5,538 bases of DNA. Origin: Acidobacteriota bacterium (GTDB lineage: Bacteria; Acidobacteriota; Blastocatellia; Pyrinomonadales; Pyrinomonadaceae). Shown piece by piece: positions 1 through 5,538 of this stretch (position 1 is its first letter; each line of letters starts with the position of its first letter). The position numbers and the translations under genes are program-made. The stretch spans positions 1 to 5,538 of the forward strand of contig JAKOSS010000473.1 in assembly GCA_029777145.1 (NCBI GenBank), given 5' to 3'. The notes under the pieces are model-generated. The model did no database searches and was not told where the DNA came from. It saw only the letters and a list, made by a program, of their open reading frames with translations.

Positions 1-210
1 CCGCTTTATCAGATCGCTTACATGATGGGCGGACTGCAGTTCTACAATCTGCATCACGAACTCGTCGATTCGAAGAAGATGACCGACAGGGAATTCCACG
101 ACACGATCCTCAAGGAAGGCCCGGTCCCCGTCGAAACGGTCCGCGCAATTCTGACGAATCAGAAACTCTCGCGGGATTTCAAAACCAACTGGCGGTTTTA
201 TGGGAAGTGA
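1..210 (+). CDS. DUF885 family protein, C-terminal fragment (5' end outside window)
   Basis: The frame is open from the first base and ends at TGA 208-210, giving 69 codons of the C-terminus of a larger protein. The stretch beginning PLYQIAYMMGGLQ, followed by a 'hELVdSkkMTDReFHDtIL' pattern and then 'GPVPVETVRAIL', matches my memory of the C-terminal end of DUF885 proteins. These are usually exported, roughly 550-600 residue, peptidase-like proteins of unproven function; family members carry a metallopeptidase-like helical fold whose zinc-binding motif lies well upstream of this fragment. The catalytic region is therefore not visible here. The ATG at 22 is an internal methionine, because the conserved sequence continues in frame upstream of it to the window edge. 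The gene ends only 5 bp before the purine/pyrimidine repeat block, which could influence its transcript end. Family assignment is fairly secure; the reaction is unknown. Confidence 0.8.
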   Translation, partial: PLYQIAYMMGGLQFYNLHHELVDSKKMTDREFHDTILKEGPVPVETVRAILTNQKLSRDFKTNWRFYGK

Positions 211-215
211 GACAA

Positions 216-400
216 GGGAAAAGGGAAAAAGGGAAAACGGGGAAAAGGGGAAAAGGAGAGTGGGAGAAAGGGAGAGTGGAGGAAAGGAAGAAAGGAAAAG
301 GGGGAATGGGTGGACCGCTCCTATTCTCCCCTTCTCCCCATCCCCCACTCGCCCGTTCCCCTTTCTCCCTTTCTCCCTTTCTCCCTTTCCCCTTTTCCCC
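216..400. repeat. Purine/pyrimidine imperfect inverted repeat with G-run arrays on both strands
   Basis: This non-coding block has a left arm (about 216-310) made almost only of A and G, a short mixed centre (about 311-322), and a right arm (about 323-400) made almost only of C and T. The arms are imperfectly complementary. Perfect anchors are GGGGAAAAGGGGA at 239-251 with its complement at 388-400, and GAGTGGG at 258-264 with its complement at 344-350. The left arm has five G-runs of at least three at 216-218, 223-225, 231-233, 239-242 and 247-250 with 4-5 base gaps, satisfying the usual G-quadruplex pattern. The right arm has about ten C-runs, giving the same pattern on the - strand. It could act as a bidirectional transcription block between the DUF885 and M28 genes, or be a dispersed repeat; both roles are inference. 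It lacks a classic GC stem plus T-tract terminator. Confidence 0.85.
362..385. repeat. Three perfect tandem copies of an 8-bp unit (TTTCTCCC)
   Basis: Within the pyrimidine arm, TTTCTCCC occurs three times in immediate succession (362-369, 370-377, 378-385) and is followed by the degenerate continuation TTTCCCC. The purine arm contains scattered related units such as GGGAGAAAGGG at 262-272. The array suggests that the block grew by slippage of a short unit. It ends about 40 bp before the start codon of the M28 gene. Confidence 0.85.
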
Positions 401-425
401 ATTCCTCTGGCAAGATTAGCGAGTT

Positions 426-1823
426 ATGATATTTACCCGATCGAAGATCGCAATTTCGCTGCTACTTTTCTTTCTCGTCGTAGCCGGCACAACCGAGGCA
501 CAAAAATCCGATATCGTTCTCGAAAAGAACGTCCGCGCGAACATGGAGTTTCTCGCCGGCGACGCGCTTCAGGGACGCGGTTCCGGAACCGAATTCGAAC
601 GTATCGCGGCGACCTACTTCGCTTCGATCATGGCGCAGTTCGGGATCGAACCGGCCGGCCAGAAGGATCCGTCTGGCGCCGCGACGTTCATCCAAACCGT
701 GGAGATCGGCCGCACGGCCTTTGCGAGTAATCCGACGCTGAAATTCGGCGGAGAATCGCTTGAGCATGGCGGACAAATGGTCGTCTTCCGGGTGAATTCC
801 GCTTCGGCCAGCGGTCCGTTGCAGAAGATCGGCGCGGACGGCAAACCCAACGACGGCGCGATGGTGTTCCTCAGAACGGACGGCCAACAACCCGCAAACG
901 ACGCGCTCAACGCGTTGATGTCGTCGGGAGCCGCGGCGGTCATCATCGAGGAAACGCCGCAGTGGCGCGCCAACTGGGCGCGGTTCGCAGGCCGGAAGCC
1001 CGGCTTTACGGCGATCAACGGCAAGGCCACGGCCGGTCCGGCAATGATCATCGTCAGCAAGGAAGCGGCTGCGAAGATCGCGGCGTTGGCAGACGGAACG
1101 ACGCTCGAATTCGGCGGCGACTTGGCGCCGGCGACGAAGCAGCAGACGTGGAACGCCGTCGGCAAGATCACCGGATCGGATCCAAAGCTGTCGTCCGAAG
1201 TGATCCTGCTCAGCGCGCATCTCGATCATCTCGGCGTCCGGCAAAACGCTCCGGGTGCGGACAAACTGTACAACGGCGCCGATGACGACGCGTCGGGCTG
1301 CGTCGCGGTGGTCGAACTTGCGCGAATCCTCGCGGCGGGCAAGAAGCCGAAACGCACTGTATATTTCGCGTTTTACGGGAGCGAAGAAGCGGGCGGATTC
1401 GGGTCGCGTTATTTTGTCGGGAATCTCGATTTTCCGAAGGACAAGCTCGTTGCGAACCTGCAGTTTGAGATGATCGGACGGCCCGATCCGAAAGTCGCGG
1501 CGGACGAACTTTGGCTGACCGGCTACGATCGGTCGAACCTCGGACCGGAACTCGCGAAACAGGGTGCGAAGCTCGTCGCCGATCCACATCCCGAACAGAA
1601 TTTCTTCCAGCGATCGGACAACTTCACGCTCGCCCGCGAAGGCGTCGTCGCGCACACCGTCTCAAGTTACGGGTTGCACAAGGATTATCATCAGGCGAGC
1701 GACGAGATCTCGACGATCGATTTCGAGCACATGACGCGGGCGATCAATTCGATGGTCAAGCCCGTCAAATGGCTCGTCAATTCAAACTTCAAACCGACCT
1801 GGTACGAAGGCAAAAAGCCCTGA
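426..1823 (+). CDS. Secreted M28 family zinc metallopeptidase with PA-like insert
   Basis: A 465-residue exported aminopeptidase-like protein. Residues 1-25 form a Sec signal peptide: basic start, hydrophobic core around residues 8-20, probable cleavage after TEA. No lipobox cysteine is present, so a periplasmic or secreted location is expected. Residues about 110-245 resemble a protease-associated (PA) domain inserted before the catalytic core. The M28 motifs appear in order: SAHLDHLG (H265 zinc ligand, D267), NGADDDASG (bridging D287), SEE (E320 general base, E321 ligand), the QFEMIGR strand (E348 at the usual Asp/Glu ligand position), RSDNF (397-400), and DYHQASDE (H422 ligand). The catalytic set looks complete. 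The family removes N-terminal residues from peptides using two zinc ions; the exact specificity cannot be read. Position 288 is Asp where Asn is common, and 399 is Asn where His is common. The ATG at 426 is chosen because it directly precedes the signal peptide; no clear Shine-Dalgarno precedes it. DUF4286 follows after 5 bp. Confidence 0.93.
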   Translation: MIFTRSKIAISLLLFFLVVAGTTEAQKSDIVLEKNVRANMEFLAGDALQGRGSGTEFERIAATYFASIMAQFGIEPAGQKDPSGAATFIQTVEIGRTAFASNPTLKFGGESLEHGGQMVVFRVNSASASGPLQKIGADGKPNDGAMVFLRTDGQQPANDALNALMSSGAAAVIIEETPQWRANWARFAGRKPGFTAINGKATAGPAMIIVSKEAAAKIAALADGTTLEFGGDLAPATKQQTWNAVGKITGSDPKLSSEVILLSAHLDHLGVRQNAPGADKLYNGADDDASGCVAVVELARILAAGKKPKRTVYFAFYGSEEAGGFGSRYFVGNLDFPKDKLVANLQFEMIGRPDPKVAADELWLTGYDRSNLGPELAKQGAKLVADPHPEQNFFQRSDNFTLAREGVVAHTVSSYGLHKDYHQASDEISTIDFEHMTRAINSMVKPVKWLVNSNFKPTWYEGKKP

Positions 1824-1825
1824 GG
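1822..1825 (+). promoter_or_regulatory. Probable Shine-Dalgarno overlapping the M28 stop codon
   Basis: The sequence TGAGGTTTATG joins the M28 stop codon to the DUF4286 start. GAGG at 1822-1825 resembles a ribosome binding site but leaves only 3 bases before the ATG at 1829, closer than usual. Overlap of this site with the stop codon suggests that the downstream gene is translated by coupling to M28. The coupling is inferred from spacing alone. Confidence 0.4.
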
Positions 1826-1828
1826 TTT

Positions 1829-2122
1829 ATGAACAGGATTTACGAGATCACGGCCAATGTTCGCGCGGACCTCGTGCACGACTACGAGCAATACATGCGT
1901 TTACGGCATATCCCGGATCTGCTGGCGACGGGCTTTTTCGATACCGTCAGGCTCACGAAAAACGGAACGCGTTACCGAATTTGGTACGAGGCGAACGACC
2001 TCGACGGTTATCTCGCACGTGACGCGGCCCGCCTCCGGGCGGACTTTGCGGAGCATTTCCCCGAGGGCGTCGAACTCACCCGCGAGATCTGGGAATTGAC
2101 CGAGTCGTGGTCAAAATCCTGA
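1829..2122 (+). CDS. DUF4286 family small protein
   Basis: A 97-residue protein. Its layout matches what I recall of DUF4286: an N-terminal strand 'IYEITANV', a helix with a charged face, the signature HIPDLLATGFF (residues 27-37), a strand with RYRIWYEA (48-55), then 'DLDGYLARDAARLRADF' and a C-terminal strand-like end. The family is predicted to form a dimeric ferredoxin-like (alpha/beta barrel) fold like small monooxygenase or YCII-type proteins; no reaction is established. There is no signal peptide, so it should be cytoplasmic. The ATG at 1829 is preferred because the family motif pattern begins there. The frame is open upstream to ATG 1511, but that part lies inside the M28 gene and is arginine-rich out-of-frame translation. 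The 5-bp gap suggests co-transcription with M28, although one product is exported and the other is not. Confidence 0.85.
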   Translation: MNRIYEITANVRADLVHDYEQYMRLRHIPDLLATGFFDTVRLTKNGTRYRIWYEANDLDGYLARDAARLRADFAEHFPEGVELTREIWELTESWSKS

Positions 2123-2129
2123 CACAGGT

Positions 2130-2135
2130 AAAATT
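2130..2135 (+). promoter_or_regulatory. Weak candidate -10 box upstream of the WD40 gene
   Basis: TAAAAT in the 61-bp gap between the DUF4286 stop and the WD40 start differs from TATAAT at one base. It would put the transcript start near 2142, leaving a leader of about 40 bases. No good -35 box lies at 16-18 bp: GTGGTC at 2107-2112 is poor, and TTGACC at 2096-2101 is 28 bp away, too far. A short A/T-rich match like this can occur by chance. Confidence 0.2.
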
Positions 2136-2183
2136 CTTGCAATACCCGGACCGGCGTCCTCTTCGAAAATCGTTGCGGTGAAT

Positions 2184-4232
2184 ATGAAGACATCCACATT
2201 CAAATTTATGATCGCCGGCGCCGTGTTGTTTGCGCTCGCCGCTCAAACATCGGCTTTCGCCGCAAAGTCAGATCCGGATTACGAGCTTTACGCGGCAAGC
2301 GTCGCGGCCGCCGCGGCGAGCCTGAGGCTGCATGAAACGGCTGAAGCGAAGCGCTGGCTGGCGACGGCTCCGGCAAAATACCGCGGTTGGGAATGGGGAT
2401 ATCTGAACGCCGGCGCGGAGCAATCGACGGCGACCTTTTCGGGCTATGACGGCCAGGTGACCTCGATCGCCGTCAGTCCTGATTCGAAACTTCTCGCGAC
2501 GACAAGCATGGACAAGCGGGTTCGGATTCTCGACGCCGCGACCGGAGCCGAAAGAATTGCATTTCCGGACGAGAAACTGACGCCGCAGTCGGTCGCGTTC
2601 AGCCCCGACGGATCGCGCGTCGCCGCCGCTTATTCGGGCCACACGATCCGCGTCTGGGCGATTGCCGACGGAAAAGAGCAGCTTTCAATCAAAGGCAAAG
2701 GACGCGGGATCACGGCGCTTGCGTTCAGTCCGGATGGAAAGTCGATCGCATCATGCTCGTGGATCATTCGCGGATCGGGCGTCATCGGAATCGTCGAGAT
2801 CGCCGATGCGGCCGACGGCAAACTCATTCGCGAGCTTGAATACGGCGTCAAACCGATCGTCTCGATCGCGTACAGTCCGAACGGAGCCAAACTCGCGGTC
2901 GGGAGTTGGGAAGTTCAGGACACGGTCGCGGTCTGGGATGTCGGAACGTGGGGAACGCCGGTCGTGTTCAAGTCTGAGATCAACGACGACTACAAGGCAG
3001 TTCAGTCGATCGCGTTCAGTCCGGACAGCACGATGCTCGCCGCCGGAGGGAAAGATTCATCGGTTCGTGTCTGGCGCGTCGCCGACGGAACGTTGTTGCG
3101 GAACATCGGCGCCGGGCGTGTCCATCACGACAAATGGGTCAACGGAGTCGTATTCGGTCGGGATTCGAAAACGATCGTGACGGCCTCGACCGATCAAACG
3201 GTCAGGATCTGGGATCCGGTTTCGGGCGCCGAGATCGCCGTTCTCCACGGGCACACGAAGAATGTGAAAGCGGTCGCTGTTTCGCCCGACGGAAGGTCGG
3301 TCTTTTCAGCGGGCGGCGACGGCGTAGTGAAGTCGTGGTCGATGACCGAAGCGGTCGCGCGCCGAAACGTCTGGCGGCATCCCGCAGCCGTTTACGGGAT
3401 CTCGTTCAGCCCGGACGGAAAGTCGGCATTGACTGCCGGATGGCTCGGCGCGATCACGAGGTGGGACGTCGATTCGGGTGCGAAAAGCGATTCGTGGCAA
3501 GGTCATCGGCAGTCGTCGAACGCCGTCGCGTACACGCCTGACGGAAAACTCGCAGCGAGCGTCGGAAACGACGGCAAGATAAAGCTCTGGGATGTCACAG
3601 GGAAAGCGGAGCTCCGCGAGTTTGAGGAAGTGAAGTCGCCGCAACTGGTCTCGATCGCATTCAGCCCAGACGGAAAATTGCTCCTCGCGGCATCAGCCGA
3701 AAATGCGGCCAAGCTCTGGGACGTCGGATCCGGGCGCGAGGTTCTCAAGGTCGATCACGGAAAAGCCGTCGTCTTCGCCGCATTCTCGCCCGCCGGGAAA
3801 CACTTCGCGACCGGCGGAAGTGACGGATCGGTAACGATTTGGAAGACGCCCGACGGAGCGAAGTCCGCGCAGTTCTCGACGCACAAATCGGGAATCTCGT
3901 TCCTCGCGTTCTCGAAAGACGGACGCTGGCTAGTGTCCGCGTCGGGCGACAAGACGCTCAAGCTCTATGACGTCAGTTCCGGGACGGAGATCAGAACATT
4001 CGCCGGACACGACGAAGCGGTGAACGGAGCCGACATCAGTCCCGACGGGCGGCGAATCGTGTCGGTCTCGGCCGATCAGACGCTTCGGGTCTGGGATCCG
4101 GCAACCGGCGTGAACCTGCTTTCGGTCGCGTTCGAGAACGAGATCTGGGGTGTCAAATTCCATCCGGACGGACGCCGGCTCGCGGTGCTCCCGTTCGACG
4201 ATTCCGTCACGATCCTCTCGTCCAAACCTTGA
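2184..4232 (+). CDS. Exported WD40 repeat protein, about 14 repeats (two predicted seven-bladed propellers)
   Basis: A 682-residue protein from the ATG at 2184. A GTG two codons upstream (2178) is an alternative start; ATG is preferred and has GCGGTG just upstream. Residues 1-27 form a Sec signal peptide (hydrophobic core about 8-20, cleavage near AFA), so the product is periplasmic, surface or secreted. Residues 32-76 form a helical, alanine-rich module ending in RGWEWGYL, as seen between the kinase domain and WD40 repeats in planctomycete and acidobacterial Ser/Thr kinases; no kinase domain is present here. I count 14 WD-type repeats, starting near residues 84, 125, 167, 220, 263, 308, 354, 396, 438, 480, 523, 564, 606 and 648. 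Many contain 'AFSPDGK' and end in RVWD, KLWD or RIWD. Repeat 3 carries an insertion (about 190-205), and repeat 14 has lost its WD end. Fourteen blades fit two propellers, implying a protein-binding scaffold. Partner and pathway are unknown. Confidence 0.92.
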   Translation: MKTSTFKFMIAGAVLFALAAQTSAFAAKSDPDYELYAASVAAAAASLRLHETAEAKRWLATAPAKYRGWEWGYLNAGAEQSTATFSGYDGQVTSIAVSPDSKLLATTSMDKRVRILDAATGAERIAFPDEKLTPQSVAFSPDGSRVAAAYSGHTIRVWAIADGKEQLSIKGKGRGITALAFSPDGKSIASCSWIIRGSGVIGIVEIADAADGKLIRELEYGVKPIVSIAYSPNGAKLAVGSWEVQDTVAVWDVGTWGTPVVFKSEINDDYKAVQSIAFSPDSTMLAAGGKDSSVRVWRVADGTLLRNIGAGRVHHDKWVNGVVFGRDSKTIVTASTDQTVRIWDPVSGAEIAVLHGHTKNVKAVAVSPDGRSVFSAGGDGVVKSWSMTEAVARRNVWRHPAAVYGISFSPDGKSALTAGWLGAITRWDVDSGAKSDSWQGHRQSSNAVAYTPDGKLAASVGNDGKIKLWDVTGKAELREFEEVKSPQLVSIAFSPDGKLLLAASAENAAKLWDVGSGREVLKVDHGKAVVFAAFSPAGKHFATGGSDGSVTIWKTPDGAKSAQFSTHKSGISFLAFSKDGRWLVSASGDKTLKLYDVSSGTEIRTFAGHDEAVNGADISPDGRRIVSVSADQTLRVWDPATGVNLLSVAFENEIWGVKFHPDGRRLAVLPFDDSVTILSSKP

Positions 4233-4264
4233 CTCGGACTGGGCAAACCGGGGCGCGATTCAAC

Positions 4265-4270
4265 TATAAT
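4265..4270 (+). promoter_or_regulatory. Perfect -10 box (TATAAT) immediately upstream of tsaD
   Basis: TATAAT matches the bacterial -10 consensus at all six bases in otherwise GC-rich DNA, within the 44-bp gap between the WD40 stop and the tsaD start. With normal -10 spacing, transcription would begin at about 4276-4278, on or beside the GTG start codon at 4277. No recognisable -35 box lies at 16-18 bp upstream (GGCAAA at 4242-4247 is poor), and there is no TG extension. TTGACT at 4229-4234 is 30 bp away, too far to pair. Promoter activity is inferred. Confidence 0.5.
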
Positions 4271-4276
4271 CAACGA

Positions 4277-5353
4277 GTGCTTATTCTCGGGATCGAAAGT
4301 TCGTGCGACGAAACCGCGGCCGCCGTCGTGCGCGATGGCCGCGAGATCGTTTCATCGGTGATCTCGTCGCAGATCGAACTTCACCGTCCGTTCGGCGGCG
4401 TCTTTCCCGAACTCGCGGCGCGCGAACATCTCGTCAAGATCCGTCCGGTCGTCAATGAAGCATTGGAAAAAGCTGGCGTCGGGCTGAATGAGATCGACGC
4501 GATCGCCGTGACGCGCGGCCCGGGGTTGATCGGATCGCTGCTCGTGGGAGTGAGTTACGCAAAGGCGCTGGCATTCGGGCTCGACATTCCGATCGTCGGC
4601 GTCAACCACATTGAGGGCCACGTTTACTCGGTCAATTTTGAGAATCCTCCGGTCGAGTATCCGGCGCTCGCGCTGATCGTTTCGGGCGGCCACACAAATC
4701 TCTTTTACATTCCTGAAGAAGGGAAATACCGCGTGGTCTCGCGGACGCGCGACGATGCGGCCGGCGAGGCATTCGACAAGGTAGGCAAGATGCTCGGGCT
4801 GTCATATCCGGGCGGTCCGGTGATCGAGAAGATCTCGCGCGGGATCGATCCGACAAAGGTCAAGTTTCCGGTTGCGAAGATCTCGGACGGCCGTCCGGAT
4901 TTCAGTTTCAGCGGACTCAAGACCGCGGTCGCACGTTATATCCGCGAACACGGGATCGAACCGGTCGGCGACGGTGAAGAACCGTCACAGGCCGTACGCG
5001 AGATCGCGGCCGGTTTCCAATCGACGGTGATCAGGAGTTTGATGGCCAATGTCGCGAAACTAGCGGACGAATTGGATCCGAGAACGCTGGTCGTCGCCGG
5101 CGGTGTCGCCTGCAACATGGCGCTGCGTGATGCGGCCGAAAGATTTGGGGCGTCGCGCGGAATTCCGGTCTATTTTCCTTCGAAACACCTTTCCACCGAC
5201 AACGCCGCAATGATCGCCGCCGCCGGTCATTTCCGTCTCGCCCGGGGCGAACGCGACGACCTTTCGATGACCGCCGATGTCACGATCAGGCTGCAGAATC
5301 TTGATGTCGAGGACGCAGACCTGAGGCGGAAGAAGGTCAGGTATAAACTCTAG
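4277..5353 (+). CDS. tsaD: tRNA N6-adenosine threonylcarbamoyltransferase TsaD
   Basis: A 358-residue cytoplasmic enzyme of the Kae1/TsaD/YgjD family. With TsaB and TsaE it transfers the threonylcarbamoyl group from TC-AMP (made by TsaC/TsaC2) to A37 of tRNAs reading ANN codons, forming t6A. Family landmarks are all present: LGIESSCDETAAAVV (4-18), 'GGVFPELAAREH' (40-51), 'TRGPGLIGSLLVG' (79-91), the metal-binding NHIEGH with H111 and H115, SGGHT (136-140), the 'GEAFDKVGKMLGL.YPGGP' stretch (163-181), FSFSGLKTA (209-217), 'VAGGVACN' (273-280) and STDNAAM, whose D308 is the third metal ligand. Length is slightly above the usual 335-345, owing to a basic C-terminal tail ending RRKKVRYKL. The GTG at 4277 is chosen because family members start directly at 'MLILGIESS'; an in-frame TTG at 4229 would add 16 unconserved residues and overlap the WD40 stop. 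No Shine-Dalgarno precedes the GTG. None of its pathway partners lies in this window. Confidence 0.97.
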   Translation: MLILGIESSCDETAAAVVRDGREIVSSVISSQIELHRPFGGVFPELAAREHLVKIRPVVNEALEKAGVGLNEIDAIAVTRGPGLIGSLLVGVSYAKALAFGLDIPIVGVNHIEGHVYSVNFENPPVEYPALALIVSGGHTNLFYIPEEGKYRVVSRTRDDAAGEAFDKVGKMLGLSYPGGPVIEKISRGIDPTKVKFPVAKISDGRPDFSFSGLKTAVARYIREHGIEPVGDGEEPSQAVREIAAGFQSTVIRSLMANVAKLADELDPRTLVVAGGVACNMALRDAAERFGASRGIPVYFPSKHLSTDNAAMIAAAGHFRLARGERDDLSMTADVTIRLQNLDVEDADLRRKKVRYKL

Positions 5354-5396
5354 CCATTTGCGATTCCACGTCGCCTTCGGCGCATTTCAGGTTTCA

Positions 5397-5446
5397 CATT
5401 CCAGGATTCCGCGGCCGTAAGAAATGGAATTTGGAATCATGGAATC
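5397..5446. repeat. Inverted copy of the GGAATC element facing the tandem array
   Basis: Positions 5397-5410, read on the - strand, give ggaatcctggaatg. This matches the start of the first tandem unit at 5433-5446 (ggaatcatggaatc) at 12 of 14 positions, with a 22-base spacer that itself contains GCGGCCG (5411-5417). The region just after tsaD therefore holds an opposite-facing, diverged copy of the same element, and the transcript could form an imperfect hairpin. The rest of the tsaD downstream region (5354-5396) holds only a tiny stem CGCC-TTC-GGCG (5372-5382) with no T-tract, so no convincing intrinsic terminator is seen. Confidence 0.6.
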
Positions 5447-5538
5447 GGCCGCAGGCTGTTGGAATCATGGAATCGGCCGCAGGCTGTTGGAATCATAAAA
5501 TCGGCCGCAGGCTGTTGGAATCATGGAATCGGCCGCAG
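5433..5538. repeat. 28-bp direct tandem repeat, 3.8 copies, truncated by window end
   Basis: Four head-to-tail units of 28 bp lie at 5433-5460, 5461-5488, 5489-5516 and 5517-5538 (22 bases of the fourth visible). Each unit contains GGAATCAT, a second GGAATC, then CGGCCGCAGG and a CTGTT end. Units 1, 2 and the visible part of 4 are identical; unit 3 differs only at 5498-5499, where GG is AA. The array continues to the edge of the window, so its true copy number is unknown. CGGCCG within each unit is self-complementary. The 28-bp period is not a multiple of three and no open frame of note crosses it, so it is non-coding. It resembles a minisatellite or extragenic repeat cluster. Confidence 0.92.

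Noticed and set aside
200..730. Open frames on the + strand through the purine/pyrimidine block (from 200 and 207)
   Set aside because: Their translations are low-complexity Lys/Arg/Glu/Gly then Pro/Ser/Phe runs dictated by the repeat, and the longer one continues out of frame through the M28 signal peptide region.
462..1655. Long antisense open frame (397 codons) opposite the M28 gene
   Set aside because: Arginine-rich with no family signature; it is the complement of a clearly conserved M28 gene and is explained by GC-rich codon use.
1511..1828. Upstream extension of the DUF4286 frame to ATG 1511
   Set aside because: The added residues are arginine-rich and overlap the conserved M28 catalytic region in another frame; DUF4286 similarity begins at 1829.
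4229..4270. TTGACT (4229-4234) as a -35 box paired with TATAAT (4265-4270)
   Set aside because: The spacing is 30 bp, far beyond the 16-18 bp needed for a sigma-70 type promoter.
4229..4276. TTG start at 4229 for tsaD
   Set aside because: It would overlap the WD40 stop codon and add 16 residues absent from the family, while GTG 4277 gives the standard TsaD N-terminus.
5372..5382. Intrinsic terminator after tsaD (CGCC-TTC-GGCG)
   Set aside because: The stem is only 4 bp and is not followed by a T-tract.
5433..5538. CRISPR array, suggested by the 28-bp repeat length
   Set aside because: The units are directly contiguous with no variable spacers between them, and no cas gene is present.

Overview
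The window is GC-rich and bacterial. Five genes all read on the + strand, and no RNA gene, transposase or phage gene is visible. The gene set includes an exported M28 peptidase, a DUF885 protein, a DUF4286 protein, and an exported WD40 protein with the 'RGWEW..YL' helical module known from planctomycete and acidobacterial kinase/WD40 proteins. Together with the low-complexity intergenic repeats, this fits a Gram-negative environmental bacterium, most plausibly an acidobacterium of the Blastocatellia/Pyrinomonadaceae type. That placement is inferred from protein style only; no marker gene in the window proves it.

Layout. Positions 1-210 hold the last 69 codons of a DUF885 protein. Positions 211-425 are a striking non-coding block: a purine-only tract followed by a pyrimidine-only tract, forming an imperfect inverted repeat with many G-runs on each strand. 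Positions 426-1823 encode a secreted M28 zinc metallopeptidase, followed after 5 bp by a small DUF4286 protein (1829-2122); these two are probably one operon. Positions 2184-4232 encode an exported protein with about 14 WD40 repeats, enough for two seven-bladed propellers. Positions 4277-5353 encode TsaD (t6A tRNA modification), whose GTG start sits just after a perfect TATAAT box, suggesting a leaderless transcript. Positions 5354-5538 are intergenic and end in a 28-bp tandem array that runs off the window edge.

How the genes relate. DUF885 and M28 are both peptidase-like families and could share a peptide-degradation role, but the repeat block separates them. The WD40 gene probably has its own transcription unit. 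TsaD is a housekeeping gene with no functional link to its neighbours. I see no convincing new multi-gene system. The parts most worth a second look are the two intergenic repeat structures, the possible leaderless tsaD start, and the kinase-less exported WD40 protein.
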